Source of the DNA: Planctomycetota bacterium
Lineage (GTDB): Bacteria; Planctomycetota; Planctomycetia; Planctomycetales; Planctomycetaceae
Assembly (NCBI GenBank): GCA_027623235.1
Contig: JAQBVJ010000044.1
Location: forward strand, 1 to 52,779
Length of the DNA: 52,779 bases
Reading direction: 5' to 3'
The number at the start of each line of letters is the position of its first letter. Position 1 is the first letter of the stretch. Positions 26,891 to 36,365 of this stretch are shown in pieces. Made by a program: the position numbers and the translations under genes. Below the pieces are notes generated by a model that made no database searches, had not been told where the DNA came from, and worked only from the letters and a program-made list of their open reading frames with translations.

Positions 26891-27931
26891 CTACGCCTCA
26901 GCTCCAAGGCGATTGCCGTACTGCGTCTCATAGTAGTCGCGATAGGCTCCGCTTTTCACGCGTTCGACCCAGACTGGGTTGCCCAGGTACCAGTCGATGG
27001 TGTCTCGCAGCCCGGTTTCGAAGTCGACCTGCGGAGCCCAGCCGAGCTCACGTTCGGCTTTCGCCGTGTCGATCGCGTAACGGAAGTCGTGTCCGGCGCG
27101 GTCTTCGACGTACTTGATCAGCGAGTGCGGTTTGTCGAGAGCGTCGAGCAGTTTCTTTGTCAGTTCGAGATTCTGCAGTTCACCGTGGCCCCCGAAGTTG
27201 TAGACCTCGCCCGGTACGCCTTTTCGCAGAGCCGCGTCGACTCCGCGAGCATGGTCCATCACGTGGATCCAGTCGCGAACGTTGTCGCCCTTGCCGTAAA
27301 CCGGCAGCGACTGATCGTTCAACGCGTTGCTGATAAACAGCGGAATCAGCTTTTCAGGAAACTGATAGGGGCCGTAATTGTTCGAGCAGCGGGTGATGAT
27401 CACCGGAAATTTGTGAGTGTGAAAATACGACCGTACGAGCATGTCTGCTGCGGCCTTCGACGCCGAGTACGGACTGTTCGGGGCGAGCGGCGTCTCTTCT
27501 GTGAAGAAGCCCTCTTTCCCGAGAGTGCCATAAACCTCATCGGTCGAGACCTGCAGATAACGCTCGACGCCGACCTTGCGGGCCGCGTCCAGCATGACCT
27601 GCGTGCCGACGATGTTCGTCTGCACGAACGGTCCGGAATCGAGGATGCTGCGGTCGACGTGGCTTTCTGCCGCGAAGTTCACAACGGCGTCGACGTTCGA
27701 TGTCGCGAGCAGATCTTCGATGAAGTCGGGGTCGGCGATGTCACCTTTCTCGAAGCGGTATCGCGAGTCGGAATCGATGTCCGCCAGGTTTTCCGGATTC
27801 CCCGCATAAGTGAGGGCGTCGACGTTGACGATCTCAACATCCGGGTAGGCATCCAGCTGAAGCCGAATGAAGTTGGAACCGATGAATCCGCAGCCGCCGG
27901 TTACGAGAATTTTTTTCATCACGTTACTCAT
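26891..27931 (-). CDS. rfbB: dTDP-glucose 4,6-dehydratase
   Basis: A 346-residue extended SDR. It shows the NAD loop GGCGFIGSNF, the catalytic YSASK (Tyr-x-x-x-Lys), STDEVYGTLG, the dehydratase Asp-Glu pair in that segment, NNYGPYQFPEKLIPLF, and the late RDWIHVMDHARGV. It converts dTDP-glucose to the 4-keto-6-deoxy sugar on the way to rhamnose. It stands alone here, without rfbA, rfbC or rfbD. The start is either ATG 27931 (MSNVMKK) or ATG 27919 (MKK); neither has a good ribosome-binding site, and I chose the longer. Confidence 0.93.
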   Translation of the reverse strand: MSNVMKKILVTGGCGFIGSNFIRLQLDAYPDVEIVNVDALTYAGNPENLADIDSDSRYRFEKGDIADPDFIEDLLATSNVDAVVNFAAESHVDRSILDSGPFVQTNIVGTQVMLDAARKVGVERYLQVSTDEVYGTLGKEGFFTEETPLAPNSPYSASKAAADMLVRSYFHTHKFPVIITRCSNNYGPYQFPEKLIPLFISNALNDQSLPVYGKGDNVRDWIHVMDHARGVDAALRKGVPGEVYNFGGHGELQNLELTKKLLDALDKPHSLIKYVEDRAGHDFRYAIDTAKAERELGWAPQVDFETGLRDTIDWYLGNPVWVERVKSGAYRDYYETQYGNRLGAEA

Positions 27932-28284
27932 TGAATTTGAGTCGGGTTGTTTTCGTTCTGGCTCAGCAGTCACGGCCGTTCGGCCCGTCAGAAAACGTTT
28001 ACTTCAGAAACTGCCACCAGGTCGAGTGAGCTGTTGTCGAGAAGCCCAAACCTGCCATGCAAAGCGCTACAACCGGAACCGGCGATTCGTTCAGCAGGAC
28101 TATGCCTCACCCAGCCGGAGAAACACTTCAGGACGGGAACCAACGTAGGCAAATCCAGGAGCGTCGACCAGAGCAGTCGCGAGAGAGTGTCAACCGCCAC
28201 CAATCCGGCATGTCGCATCGCATCCACCTCACCGGTCGTTATCATCTGGCCGTTACGCTTCTCCACCTGCTGAAAGGATGAACG
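27932..28284. other. Divergent intergenic region, no gene seen
   Basis: A 353-bp gap between rfbB (minus) and sppA (plus). It must hold both promoters. The only clear element is the ribosome-binding site AAAGGA near 28274, about 6 nt before the sppA start. Small open frames here have no protein-like features. Confidence 0.6.
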
Positions 28285-30105
28285 ATGCCGGCACGGGCAA
28301 ACTCAATCATGTCGCTGCTGATCGCAGCTCTGACTCTTGCGGTTGCGGCTCCGACGACGGTGTTCGGCTTCGCGCCGGGCGACGAAAAGGTCGCGACGAA
28401 AGACCTGCCCACCGCGTGGGCTCACATCGTGATCAAAGGCAGCTATCCCGAGGGAGCCTCTCTGCCAGGCCTGTTCGGCGCCGCCACCGAGAACCTCGCG
28501 TCCGGCCTGGACCGGATCAACAAAGTGGCGACGGACGATGAAATTTCCGGCCTCGTGCTGAGACTGGATGGCCCGTCACTCGGCTGGGCCAAGCTCAACG
28601 AGTTCCTTCAGTCGATCGAACGTGTCCGCAAGGCCGGCAAGAAAGTCATCGCTGTTGTCGATGAACCGGCAACTCACTCGTACATGCTGGCGTGTGCCTG
28701 TGACGAGATCATCATGCCGGAAGGCGGAGCCGTCATGGTTCTCGGCCTGCGGATGGAAGTGATGTTCTACAAAAAACTGTTTGAGAACATCGGAGTCCAC
28801 GCCGACATGATGCAGGTTGGCGAGTACAAAGGCGCGGCCGAACCTTACACCCGCACCGAAATGAGCCCCGCATTCCGGGAAGAAATGGAAGCGATGCTCG
28901 ACGACTACTACGAGCAGATCGTCACCACAATCGCGAAGTCGCGAAAGCTGGATCGGAAGGCAGTCGAAGAGGCGATTGACAACGGGCCTCACACGGCAGC
29001 CGCTGCGAAAAAACTCGGCCTGATCGACCGACTCGCCTACGAGGACGAAGTCGAGACGATCCTCGTGAAGGAATACGGCGGCAAGACGATCCGCAAAGAT
29101 TACGGCAAGGAGAAAGTCGACACCGACTTCAGCGGCCTGGCCGGCATGATGAAGATGATGAATCTGATGATGGGCGTTCCGACAGCGCGTCGTGTGACAT
29201 CCGGAGACAAGATCGCCGTCATCCACGCGACGGGCGTGATCATGACCGGTCGCAGTACGAACGATCCGTTCGGTGGCGAAGTCCTCGGCTCGACAACTCT
29301 CGTGAAGGCGATCGAGCAGGCGGAGGACAGCGATCAGGTCAAAGCGATCGTCCTGCGAATTGACAGCCCGGGCGGCAGCGCGCTCGCGAGCGACTTGATC
29401 TGGCGAGCCCTCAAGAAATGCAAAAAGCCCGTCGTCGCCAGCATGGGCAACACGGCGGCGAGCGGTGGTTACTACATCGCGATGGGCTGCAAAGAGGTCT
29501 ACGCCGAGCCGGGGACACTGACCGGTTCGATCGGCGTCGTCGGCGGCAAACTGGCGACCGGCGGCCTGTTCGAAAAAATCGGCCTCACAACGAGCATCAT
29601 TCAGCGAGGTAAGAATGCGGGGGCAATGAGCGGCACAACACCGTTCACGGACAGTGAGAAAGCCGCGATGAAAAAACTCATGACGGAAATCTACGTTCAA
29701 TTCACGTCGAAATGTGCCGACGCGCGAGGCATGAAACTGGATGACCTCGAGAAGCTTGCCCGCGGTCGTGTTTACACCGGCAACATGGCCAAAAAACTGA
29801 ACCTGATCGACGAGCTCGGGACGCTCGACGACGCCGTCGCGAAGGCTCAGAAACTGGCCGGCCTCGATCCATCCAAGGAGCTCGAGCGAGTCATCCTGCC
29901 CAAACCGACAAGCCCGTTCGAAGCACTCTTCGGCCCGCTCGGCGATGTCCAGGCCCCAGCGACCGGCCAGGCGTCAGCCGTGATCAACGCCCTGAGGTCG
30001 TTCTCACCGGAACTCGCCCGCGAGCTGTCTGCCCTAAGCGTCCTGCAGATGCTCGTCCGGGAAAAGCGGATGACGGTCATGCCGTTCCGCGTTCAGGTCG
30101 AATAG
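28285..30105 (+). CDS. sppA: Signal peptide peptidase / protease IV (S49)
   Basis: A 606-residue double-domain S49 serine protease. A signal peptide (about residues 1-29) is followed by two tandem SppA domains. The catalytic Lys182 is in the first domain (VGEYKGAAEPYTR) and the nucleophile Ser393 in the second (NTAASGGYYIA), as in E. coli SppA, whose 67-kDa form has the same arrangement. LRIDSPGGS (residues 358-365) forms the oxyanion region. It digests cleaved signal peptides in the envelope. It differs from most planctomycete short SppA proteins by having both domains. A terminator follows. Confidence 0.93.
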   Translation: MPARANSIMSLLIAALTLAVAAPTTVFGFAPGDEKVATKDLPTAWAHIVIKGSYPEGASLPGLFGAATENLASGLDRINKVATDDEISGLVLRLDGPSLGWAKLNEFLQSIERVRKAGKKVIAVVDEPATHSYMLACACDEIIMPEGGAVMVLGLRMEVMFYKKLFENIGVHADMMQVGEYKGAAEPYTRTEMSPAFREEMEAMLDDYYEQIVTTIAKSRKLDRKAVEEAIDNGPHTAAAAKKLGLIDRLAYEDEVETILVKEYGGKTIRKDYGKEKVDTDFSGLAGMMKMMNLMMGVPTARRVTSGDKIAVIHATGVIMTGRSTNDPFGGEVLGSTTLVKAIEQAEDSDQVKAIVLRIDSPGGSALASDLIWRALKKCKKPVVASMGNTAASGGYYIAMGCKEVYAEPGTLTGSIGVVGGKLATGGLFEKIGLTTSIIQRGKNAGAMSGTTPFTDSEKAAMKKLMTEIYVQFTSKCADARGMKLDDLEKLARGRVYTGNMAKKLNLIDELGTLDDAVAKAQKLAGLDPSKELERVILPKPTSPFEALFGPLGDVQAPATGQASAVINALRSFSPELARELSALSVLQMLVREKRMTVMPFRVQVE

Positions 30106-30146
30106 GAGTTCGTACGATTCGTCGCAACGGGCGAATGTGAAATGCG

Positions 30147-30178
30147 AAAGAGGCTGGCAATTTGCCAGCCTCTTTTTA
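30147..30178 (+). terminator. Rho-independent terminator of sppA
   Basis: A 12-bp stem AGAGGCTGGCAA/TTGCCAGCCTCT followed directly by TTTTT, 42 bp after the sppA stop. Confidence 0.85.
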
Positions 30179-30202
30179 TTGAGTGGCACGTAACGCGCCT
30201 AA

Positions 30203-30312
30203 CTAATACGACAGCGCAGAGTAGCTGGATTCGCCAGAATTCAGGTGTTTGGAATCTCCCGAAGTCTCGGCGACTTCGGCTACGGCTGTCCGACTTAGCG
30301 CTGTCGTACTAA
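30203..30312. mobile_element. Small inverted-repeat element (MITE-like)
   Basis: About 110 bp bounded by CTAATACGACAGCGC and GCGCTGTCGTACTAA, which are inverted copies with one mismatch. The inside holds another palindrome (CCGAAGTCTCGGCGACTTCGG at about 30259-30279). It has no coding capacity. I infer a non-autonomous mobile or REP-like element. Confidence 0.6.
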
Positions 30313-30349
30313 CAGCCCGTTGAAAAAGTGGCCCTTTTTCAACGGGCTG
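30313..30349 (-). terminator. Strong hairpin at the end of the HAAS/STN-like gene
   Basis: CAGCCCGTTGAAAAAG pairs with CTTTTTCAACGGGCTG around TGGCC. It lies against the stop of the minus-strand gene at 30350. The stem sequence is the same type as the ends of the repeat at 33086-33204, so it may be both a terminator and a dispersed repeat. Confidence 0.6.
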
Positions 30350-32395
30350 CTAAAAGTAGCCGCCGCCACCGCCCTGGCCCAACAACGTGCCGCCGAGGAA
30401 TTTTCCGTCTTCATCGGTCGAATTCCAGTTGATGCCCAGTCCGGTCAGAAACTTTTCGATCTTTCGGTGGACATTCTGAGACTGGCGAATGACCAGAATC
30501 GCTTCCGGGATCACGACGGAAGTTTTGACCTCGGGGACTTCTGGCTGTGCTGGCTTCTTTCCCGTTTGAACAGGATTCTGAGCCGGGTTCTCTCCACCGA
30601 GCTGTGCCTGTCCGGAGAGCACCTGACCTTTGACTTCCAGAATGCGTCGCCCGGCGGCGACTTTGCGGATGAAGCCGCCGTCCGGGTTGGCTTCCGACTT
30701 CCATGATTCAGGGGCGACGACTTCTGGAAGCAGGCTGAGCAGGTCTTCGGCCGAGTCGCGGTCCATTCGATAAAACCGCGTGGTCAGTTGCTGAGCCAAT
30801 CGTGCCGCGGCTTCCGCCTGAGCCTTCGTCGTCGCTTCATCGACGACGTCTCTCGATTTGCGGCTCCACGCGATCATGTCTCGAATCAGGTTGTGCACGA
30901 CGTCGGTCTGACGAACCAGAATTCTGCCCGTGTCCGTCAGTGTCAGCGCGTCTCCACCGGCGCCGTCGATGTTTTCCCACCAGCCGTCCGTTGTCGCCTG
31001 GATGGCTTCCGAAAAAGCTTCGACATCGTCGCCCGAGAACACATCAGAAACGTCATAAAGCACCGCGTGCAGATGCTCATTCGCCATGTCGATTGTTGTC
31101 AGTGTCAGGCGACCGTTCACCACAACCAGCGTCAGCCGGAGCGGATCAAGTGCGACCGCGATGGCTTTTTGAAGCGGCACATCGGACAGGGCGAGATTGA
31201 TTGGTTCGTCGGTCCCGATTCCGGAATCTTCCAGCCCCGTCGTGTCAATGAAAATCCGAATCTCAAGCGCGTCGGCGAAGAACTCAACACACTCGTTGAG
31301 TGGAGTGTCAACGAAGTCGACAGACACTTTCTGCTGAAGCTGGCTTAGCAGGCGGATGTGCCGATCATGGTCGGTCAGGTAGCGGTACGGTTTGTGCCTG
31401 GTGGACGACAGGATGGAAAGTAATTCCGCAATGTTGCGATGAACTCTCCAGTTCTGCCGGACGGTCAGGACATTTCCGACAATCGCATGAGTTCCGCCTT
31501 CTCCGTCAATAAATGACCACGAAGCGTCGAGTGTCTCGATCAGATCGATCAGCTGCGATTTCTCGAGGCCGCTCTTCAGCAAGCCAGTGATGTCGTAGCT
31601 GCGAGGAATCTGATGCTCAAATTCCCTGTAACGCGGCGTCACGTGAATCAGACCCGTATCCATGTACCAGCCCAGCTGAAGTGGTTCGCAGATCCAGTCG
31701 AGCAGCAAACGCAACGGGACTTCGTCCGCGTTGGGTGGCAACGGGGGAAGCGGTTTCTTTTCCTGCTCTGCTTTCTGCCGGGCTTCGAAGTACGCGCGAG
31801 GCAGCGATTCGGCCCGCAGTGTGACGGGCTCATCCAAAGCGAGTCCGGCATCCTCCAGGCCAGTCCGGTCGACGATAATCGGTACCTTGTGAAGGTCGCT
31901 GAGGTACAGCATCACCTCGCTGAGCGGCGTGTCGAAGAAGTCCACTGAAGTTGGCCGGTCCAGGACTTCCGGAAACAACTCTTTATCGGCGAGGTAGTCG
32001 ACGCCCGAAGCGACGGGTTTGTTGTCCCCGGGTTCGGCACGCGCAATCGTGCCGCCTGGCCCTTCGGCACCACCTTTTCCCGGACCGAAGTACACGAACA
32101 GGAACGCGGCCAGGGCGGTGACTGCAGTTGTGACGGCTGTGGTTCTCATGATGGCCCTCCGGATTTTCTTCGGGGAAACCTTTGTGAAATCAACGGCGAG
32201 ACCGGCCGCGTCGCCGAATTCGTCGAGCGCCTGCCGAATCGCGTCGTCCCGCGACTGGCCGGACTGGACAAGCTCCTCGAAGCGTTCTTCGAGGTGGTCC
32301 CGCAATTCGTCTGAGATCGATGACTTCTGTTCGGGGCTCAGCTTCAGCAGCTTGCCGAGCAGGTCGAGGTACAGTTCGAATTCGCGTTCCGGCAT
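30350..32395 (-). CDS. HAAS/permease-prefix domain protein with STN-like repeats
   Basis: A 681-residue protein. Residues 1-70 are a HAAS/permease-prefix-like helical domain (FELYLDLLGKLLKLSP ... SISDELRDHLEERFEEL ... DAIRQALDEFGD). A single transmembrane helix follows (about residues 85-105, TTAVTALAAFLFVYFG). The extracytoplasmic part contains two related units, SVDFFDTPLSEVMLYLSDL...IIVDRTGLEDAG and SVDFVDTPLNECVEFFADA...IFIDTTGLEDSG, that resemble the STN/secretin N-terminal fold, then degenerate copies. PadR and HAAS genes often go together, and the PadR gene lies 48 bp upstream, so PadR probably controls this gene. The function is unknown. ATG 32395 has GGAG upstream; the frame is open to 32431. 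Confidence 0.7.
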   Translation of the reverse strand: MPEREFELYLDLLGKLLKLSPEQKSSISDELRDHLEERFEELVQSGQSRDDAIRQALDEFGDAAGLAVDFTKVSPKKIRRAIMRTTAVTTAVTALAAFLFVYFGPGKGGAEGPGGTIARAEPGDNKPVASGVDYLADKELFPEVLDRPTSVDFFDTPLSEVMLYLSDLHKVPIIVDRTGLEDAGLALDEPVTLRAESLPRAYFEARQKAEQEKKPLPPLPPNADEVPLRLLLDWICEPLQLGWYMDTGLIHVTPRYREFEHQIPRSYDITGLLKSGLEKSQLIDLIETLDASWSFIDGEGGTHAIVGNVLTVRQNWRVHRNIAELLSILSSTRHKPYRYLTDHDRHIRLLSQLQQKVSVDFVDTPLNECVEFFADALEIRIFIDTTGLEDSGIGTDEPINLALSDVPLQKAIAVALDPLRLTLVVVNGRLTLTTIDMANEHLHAVLYDVSDVFSGDDVEAFSEAIQATTDGWWENIDGAGGDALTLTDTGRILVRQTDVVHNLIRDMIAWSRKSRDVVDEATTKAQAEAAARLAQQLTTRFYRMDRDSAEDLLSLLPEVVAPESWKSEANPDGGFIRKVAAGRRILEVKGQVLSGQAQLGGENPAQNPVQTGKKPAQPEVPEVKTSVVIPEAILVIRQSQNVHRKIEKFLTGLGINWNSTDEDGKFLGGTLLGQGGGGGYF

Positions 32396-32443
32396 GACAA
32401 GCTCCGTGAGTGGCGGCACTCTCAATTCCAAATCAGATTTCAG

Positions 32444-32797
32444 TTACGCAGGTTGCGGCGACGGATCAACAAGCGGACCGAGAATTCTCTGCAGGCACTG
32501 CACGTAGGCCTGCCATTCGCCGACCCGTTTTTTCAAGTGCTTTTTTCCGGCCACCGTCAGCTCATACCACTTCCGGCGGCGGCCGGTGGACTCGTCCCAG
32601 CGGCAGCGGACGAGCTTGTTCGACTCCAGTCGATGCAGAATCGGGTACATCGTGCCCGCTTTCAGCTCGATCATTTCACCACTGGCTGCCTTCAGTTTCT
32701 GCTGGATGAGGTAGCCGTACTGCGCTCCGTCGGACAGAACCGACAGGATCATCAGATCGAGGCTGCCTCGAACAAGCTCCGGATTCAGACTGGACAT
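32444..32797 (-). CDS. PadR-family transcriptional regulator
   Basis: A 117-residue winged-helix protein. The family core is visible: LVRGSLDLMILSVLSDGAQYGYLIQQ, then AGTMYPILHRLESNKLVRCRW and the wing RRRKWYELTVAGKKHLKKRVGEW. PadR repressors release DNA on binding small ligands. It begins at ATG 32797 behind GGAGAGGGAG and precedes the HAAS-domain gene in one likely operon, as is typical for PadR/HAAS pairs. Confidence 0.9.
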   Translation of the reverse strand: MSSLNPELVRGSLDLMILSVLSDGAQYGYLIQQKLKAASGEMIELKAGTMYPILHRLESNKLVRCRWDESTGRRRKWYELTVAGKKHLKKRVGEWQAYVQCLQRILGPLVDPSPQPA

Positions 32798-33085
32798 CGC
32801 TCCCTCTCCTGACGGGTAGAACGCCAATAGATTGCCAGTCTATGTATTGCGTGTCAACCGGGATCTGGCACTTTGATAAAGTTCAGACTCATGCGGGACG
32901 AATGAACGCCGAAGTGCCCGTGGGGAAAGTCGCGGCGCTCCGCTGAAACGATTCGACTTTTTCGTCGGCCCGGACCGTTTGCGGGCTCGCAGACTGAGGG
33001 AAGGCGTCCTGCGGCCGCCACCTCAAAATCGTGGCTGCTTTTCTCCGTCCGGGCGATTCCCTATCGTAAGCAAGTCCTCATTTCG

Positions 33086-33204
33086 CAGTTCGTTGAAAAA
33101 GCCAGTCGCAGGTAGCGGAGCGGCACAAGCCACCCGGTTTTGCATGGGAAAATGCATCCAGACCGGAAGGCTTGCGCCGTGCCGCGACAATTTTCAACGG
33201 ACTG
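33086..33204. repeat. 119-bp inverted-end repeat element
   Basis: Bounded by CAGTTCGTTGAAAA and TTTTCAACGGACTG (one mismatch as inverted copies), with inner partly palindromic sequence around GCACAAGCCACCCGG and GGCTTGCGCCGTGC. Related to the hairpin at 30313-30349. The 432-bp gap 32798-33229 otherwise holds no gene. Confidence 0.55.
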
Positions 33205-33229
33205 CTCGGCCTGCCTGATGGAACCCACC

Positions 33230-36200
33230 ATGAAACTAACTGTCGCCCTTGTACTCGCCTCCATTCTGATTTCTGCCGCCGGCCCTGTTGCGGCTCAGGT
33301 CAAAACACAGTTGCCTGAAGTTCAGGAATCCGTCGTGAAGTCAGAGGACGGCACCCCGCAGCCCGCCGCGCCCCGGCCGAAAGCAATCGACATTTCCGGC
33401 GGACCCGCACCCAACTGGATCTGGGCGAAAGCCGATCAGACTCCGCAGGCCTGCTGGCTGCGAAAGGAGTTTGAGACGACTGCCCGATCCGGCGCCGTCA
33501 TCGCGACATGCGATAACGGGATGGAGGTGTTCCTCAACGACCAGCGCATCCTGTCCAGCAACGAGTGGGGGACGCCCGTGAGAGCGGACGTGGCGAAGCA
33601 TCTGAAGCAGGGACGCAACACCTTTCTGGTCAAAGCCACGAACGAGGGCAACGTCGCCGGATTCGCTCTGAAGCTGGTCATGAATCCTGGCGAGAAAAAT
33701 AAGTCGTATCTGATTTCGGACTCGTCCTGGGAAGCCTCGCTGTCGAAGGACTTTTCGAAAATTGTCGACACAACGACTCACGGCAAAATGGGCGTTGGTC
33801 CGTGGGGCGATGTCTTTTCCAAACCGAACGGTGGTGCCGGTCTGGTGAGCCGTGTGCCTCGCGACGTGTTTCAGCTGCTGCCCGGTTTCCAGGTGGAAAA
33901 GATTTTCGACGTCGATAAAGACACCGAGGGATCGTGGGTCAGCATGACCTTCGACGATAAAGGCCGCATCATCGCGAGCGACCAGGGCGGCAAAGGGCTG
34001 TTCCGGATCACTCCCTCGCCGATCGGCAGCGACAAGCCGACGACGGTTGAAAAACTCAAAGTCAGCATGACCTCTGCGCATGGCATGTTGTTTGCCTTCG
34101 GGTCGCTTTACGTGTCGGCCAATGGCGGACCGGGCAGCGGGCTTTATCGGCTCACCGATACGACAGGCGACGATCAGTACGACAAGATGGAGAAGCTCAA
34201 GGCAATTCACGGCGGGGGCGAGCACGGACCTCACGCGCTGCGGCTCTCTCCGGATGGCAAGTCGATTTACCTCATCGCCGGAAACCACACGGACCCGCCA
34301 CAGAACTTTGACGCCAGCCGTCTTCCCTCAAATTGGAGTGAGGATCTTCTGCTGCCTCGCCAGTGGGACGCGCGAGGTCACGCTGCGGGCAAGCTCGCAC
34401 CCGGTGGCTGGATTGCGAAGACCGATCCGGACGGCAAGACCTGGGAGATCGTCAGCACCGGCTACCGCAATCCGTACGACATGGACTTCAGCCCGGAGGG
34501 CGAGTTGTTTGCCTACGACGCGGACATGGAATGGGACATGGGTTCGCCCTGGTACCGCCCGACTCGAATCTGCCATGTGACGTCGGGCAGCGAATTCGGA
34601 TGGCGAAGCGGCACGGGGAAATGGCCGGCCTACTACGTCGACAGCCTGCCTCAGGTTGTGGACATTGGCCCGGGTTCACCGGTCGGCGTCGCGTTCGGTA
34701 CGGGAGCGAAGTTCCCTTACAAGTATCAGCGAGCCCTCTACTGCTGCGACTGGACCTTCGGCACGATGTACGCCGTGCATCTGACCGAGTCGGGCTCAAG
34801 CTACGTCGGCGAGCGGGAAGAGTTCCTGTCGCGAACGCCGCTGCCGCTGACGGATGTCGAAATCGGACCGGACGGAGCGATGTATTTCACGATGGGCGGG
34901 CGAGGCACACAGTCGGGCCTGTTCCGAGTCACCTACACCGGCGACGGAGTCAACACCGCTCCGGGAAGTCCGAATCTGGAGCCCGGCGTCCAACGGGGAA
35001 TCCGTCAGAAGATCGAGGCACATCATAAAAAGGGAGCAACCGCGAAGGACGTTGACTGGTTGTGGCAGTTCCTCGCCAACGAAGACCGCCATATCCGCTA
35101 CGCGGCTCGAGTCGCGATTGAACACGCCGATCCGAAATTGTGGCAGGGCAAAGTTCTCTCAGAGACGAGCCCGGAAGCGCTGATCACGGCGAGCGTCGCG
35201 TTGGCGCGGCAGGGCAGCAAAGAGTCCGCAAGAGCGATCACGGAGAAACTGGCGGGACTCGATTTCACTTCGCTCGACGATTCGCAGCAGCTCGACCTGG
35301 TGCGGGCTTTGTCGCTTGTGTTTGTGCGACTCGGTGGTCCCGATGCCGCAACGGCGGCTGCGCTCGCGAAGTCGTTTGACGCTCACTACCCGGCGAAGTC
35401 GACGGACCTCAATCGCGAGCTGGTTCAGCTGCTCGTGTATCTGAACTCGCCAACGGTCATCGACAAAACACTGAAGTTGCTTGCGGCGCCGGATGGCGAT
35501 TCGGCTTACGACTGGACCGAAGTGCTCGCCCGGAACGGCGGCTACGGGGGCACGATCGCTCAGATGCTCGCCAATATGCCGGACCTGAATAAGGCTCACT
35601 ACGCGTTCGCGTTGCGGAATATGAAGTACGGCTGGACGCTGGAGCAGCGGCAGGCCTACCTGGCTTATTACAAAGAGGCCGCGACGAAGACAGGCGGAGC
35701 CAGCTATCAGGGATTCCTGGCAAACGCACAGAAAGACTGGCTGGCCCACGCGTCGGAGACCGAACGGAAGGCGCTGGAAGGTCAGATTTCGCTGAATGCT
35801 CCGAAAGAGGAAGAGCTGCCGAAACCGTTCGGACCGGGCAAAGAATGGGCGATGGCCGAACTGCTGAAACTGGCAGGGAACGGAGTCTCCGGCCGTGACT
35901 ATGAAAAAGGTCGGCGAGCGTTCGCGTCGTCACGCTGCATCTCGTGCCACCGCTTCGGCGGAGAGGGCGGCAGCACCGGCCCGGATCTCACCAACGTCGC
36001 GGGCCGGTTCAGTTTCAAGGACCTGCTCGAAGCCACGGTCCTGCCCAGCAAAGTCATCTCTGACCAGTACCGGGCCTCGATCATCGAAACGAAAAACGGC
36101 CAGATCGTCACCGGTCGAATTCTCAGCGAGGTCGACGGCAAGCTGACCGTGCTCACAGACCCGGTCGACATCACAAAGACGAAAGAAATCGCATCAGGCG

Positions 36201-36337
36201 ATGTCGAGGAAATCACACCTTCCCCGACTTCGCTGATGCCGGAAAAGCTGCTCCACCCGCTCAGCGAGGACGAAATCCTCGACCTGATCGCGTACCTGAT
36301 GTCGAGGGGGAATCCGGACGATCCGGTGTTCAAGTAG
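33230..36337 (+). CDS. Secreted PVC-type dehydrogenase with C-terminal haem-binding domain
   Basis: A 1035-residue exported protein. Signal peptide about residues 1-23; a jelly-roll-like N-terminal module (WIWAKADQTPQACWLRKEF ... GMEVFLNDQRIL); a long NHL/glucose-dehydrogenase-like propeller (VSMTFDDKGRIIASDQGGKG ... GYRNPYDMDFSPEGELFAYD); HEAT-like helices; and a planctomycete cytochrome c domain with Cys903-I-S-C906-His907. The haem-binding C-terminus ends with GPDLTNVAGRFSFKDLLEA and the LMPEKLLHPLSEDEILDLIAYL motif of the TIGR02603-type family. Such proteins are abundant in planctomycetes and thought to oxidise sugars or alcohols outside the cytoplasm. The start at ATG 33230 (MKLTVAL) is the best signal peptide; ATG 33218 is also in frame. 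Confidence 0.9.
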   Translation: MKLTVALVLASILISAAGPVAAQVKTQLPEVQESVVKSEDGTPQPAAPRPKAIDISGGPAPNWIWAKADQTPQACWLRKEFETTARSGAVIATCDNGMEVFLNDQRILSSNEWGTPVRADVAKHLKQGRNTFLVKATNEGNVAGFALKLVMNPGEKNKSYLISDSSWEASLSKDFSKIVDTTTHGKMGVGPWGDVFSKPNGGAGLVSRVPRDVFQLLPGFQVEKIFDVDKDTEGSWVSMTFDDKGRIIASDQGGKGLFRITPSPIGSDKPTTVEKLKVSMTSAHGMLFAFGSLYVSANGGPGSGLYRLTDTTGDDQYDKMEKLKAIHGGGEHGPHALRLSPDGKSIYLIAGNHTDPPQNFDASRLPSNWSEDLLLPRQWDARGHAAGKLAPGGWIAKTDPDGKTWEIVSTGYRNPYDMDFSPEGELFAYDADMEWDMGSPWYRPTRICHVTSGSEFGWRSGTGKWPAYYVDSLPQVVDIGPGSPVGVAFGTGAKFPYKYQRALYCCDWTFGTMYAVHLTESGSSYVGEREEFLSRTPLPLTDVEIGPDGAMYFTMGGRGTQSGLFRVTYTGDGVNTAPGSPNLEPGVQRGIRQKIEAHHKKGATAKDVDWLWQFLANEDRHIRYAARVAIEHADPKLWQGKVLSETSPEALITASVALARQGSKESARAITEKLAGLDFTSLDDSQQLDLVRALSLVFVRLGGPDAATAAALAKSFDAHYPAKSTDLNRELVQLLVYLNSPTVIDKTLKLLAAPDGDSAYDWTEVLARNGGYGGTIAQMLANMPDLNKAHYAFALRNMKYGWTLEQRQAYLAYYKEAATKTGGASYQGFLANAQKDWLAHASETERKALEGQISLNAPKEEELPKPFGPGKEWAMAELLKLAGNGVSGRDYEKGRRAFASSRCISCHRFGGEGGSTGPDLTNVAGRFSFKDLLEATVLPSKVISDQYRASIIETKNGQIVTGRILSEVDGKLTVLTDPVDITKTKEIASGDVEEITPSPTSLMPEKLLHPLSEDEILDLIAYLMSRGNPDDPVFK

Positions 36338-36365
36338 TTCATCCGACCGGGATTTCAGCACTCAT

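Noticed and set aside
26643..27117. Two plus-strand frames of 96 and 126 codons upstream of rfbB
   Set aside because: They translate the repeat cluster and the antisense of rfbB.
28576..29700. Minus-strand open frame of about 370 codons
   Set aside because: Antisense to sppA, which has full catalytic motifs; rich in His and Arg in the manner of shadow frames.
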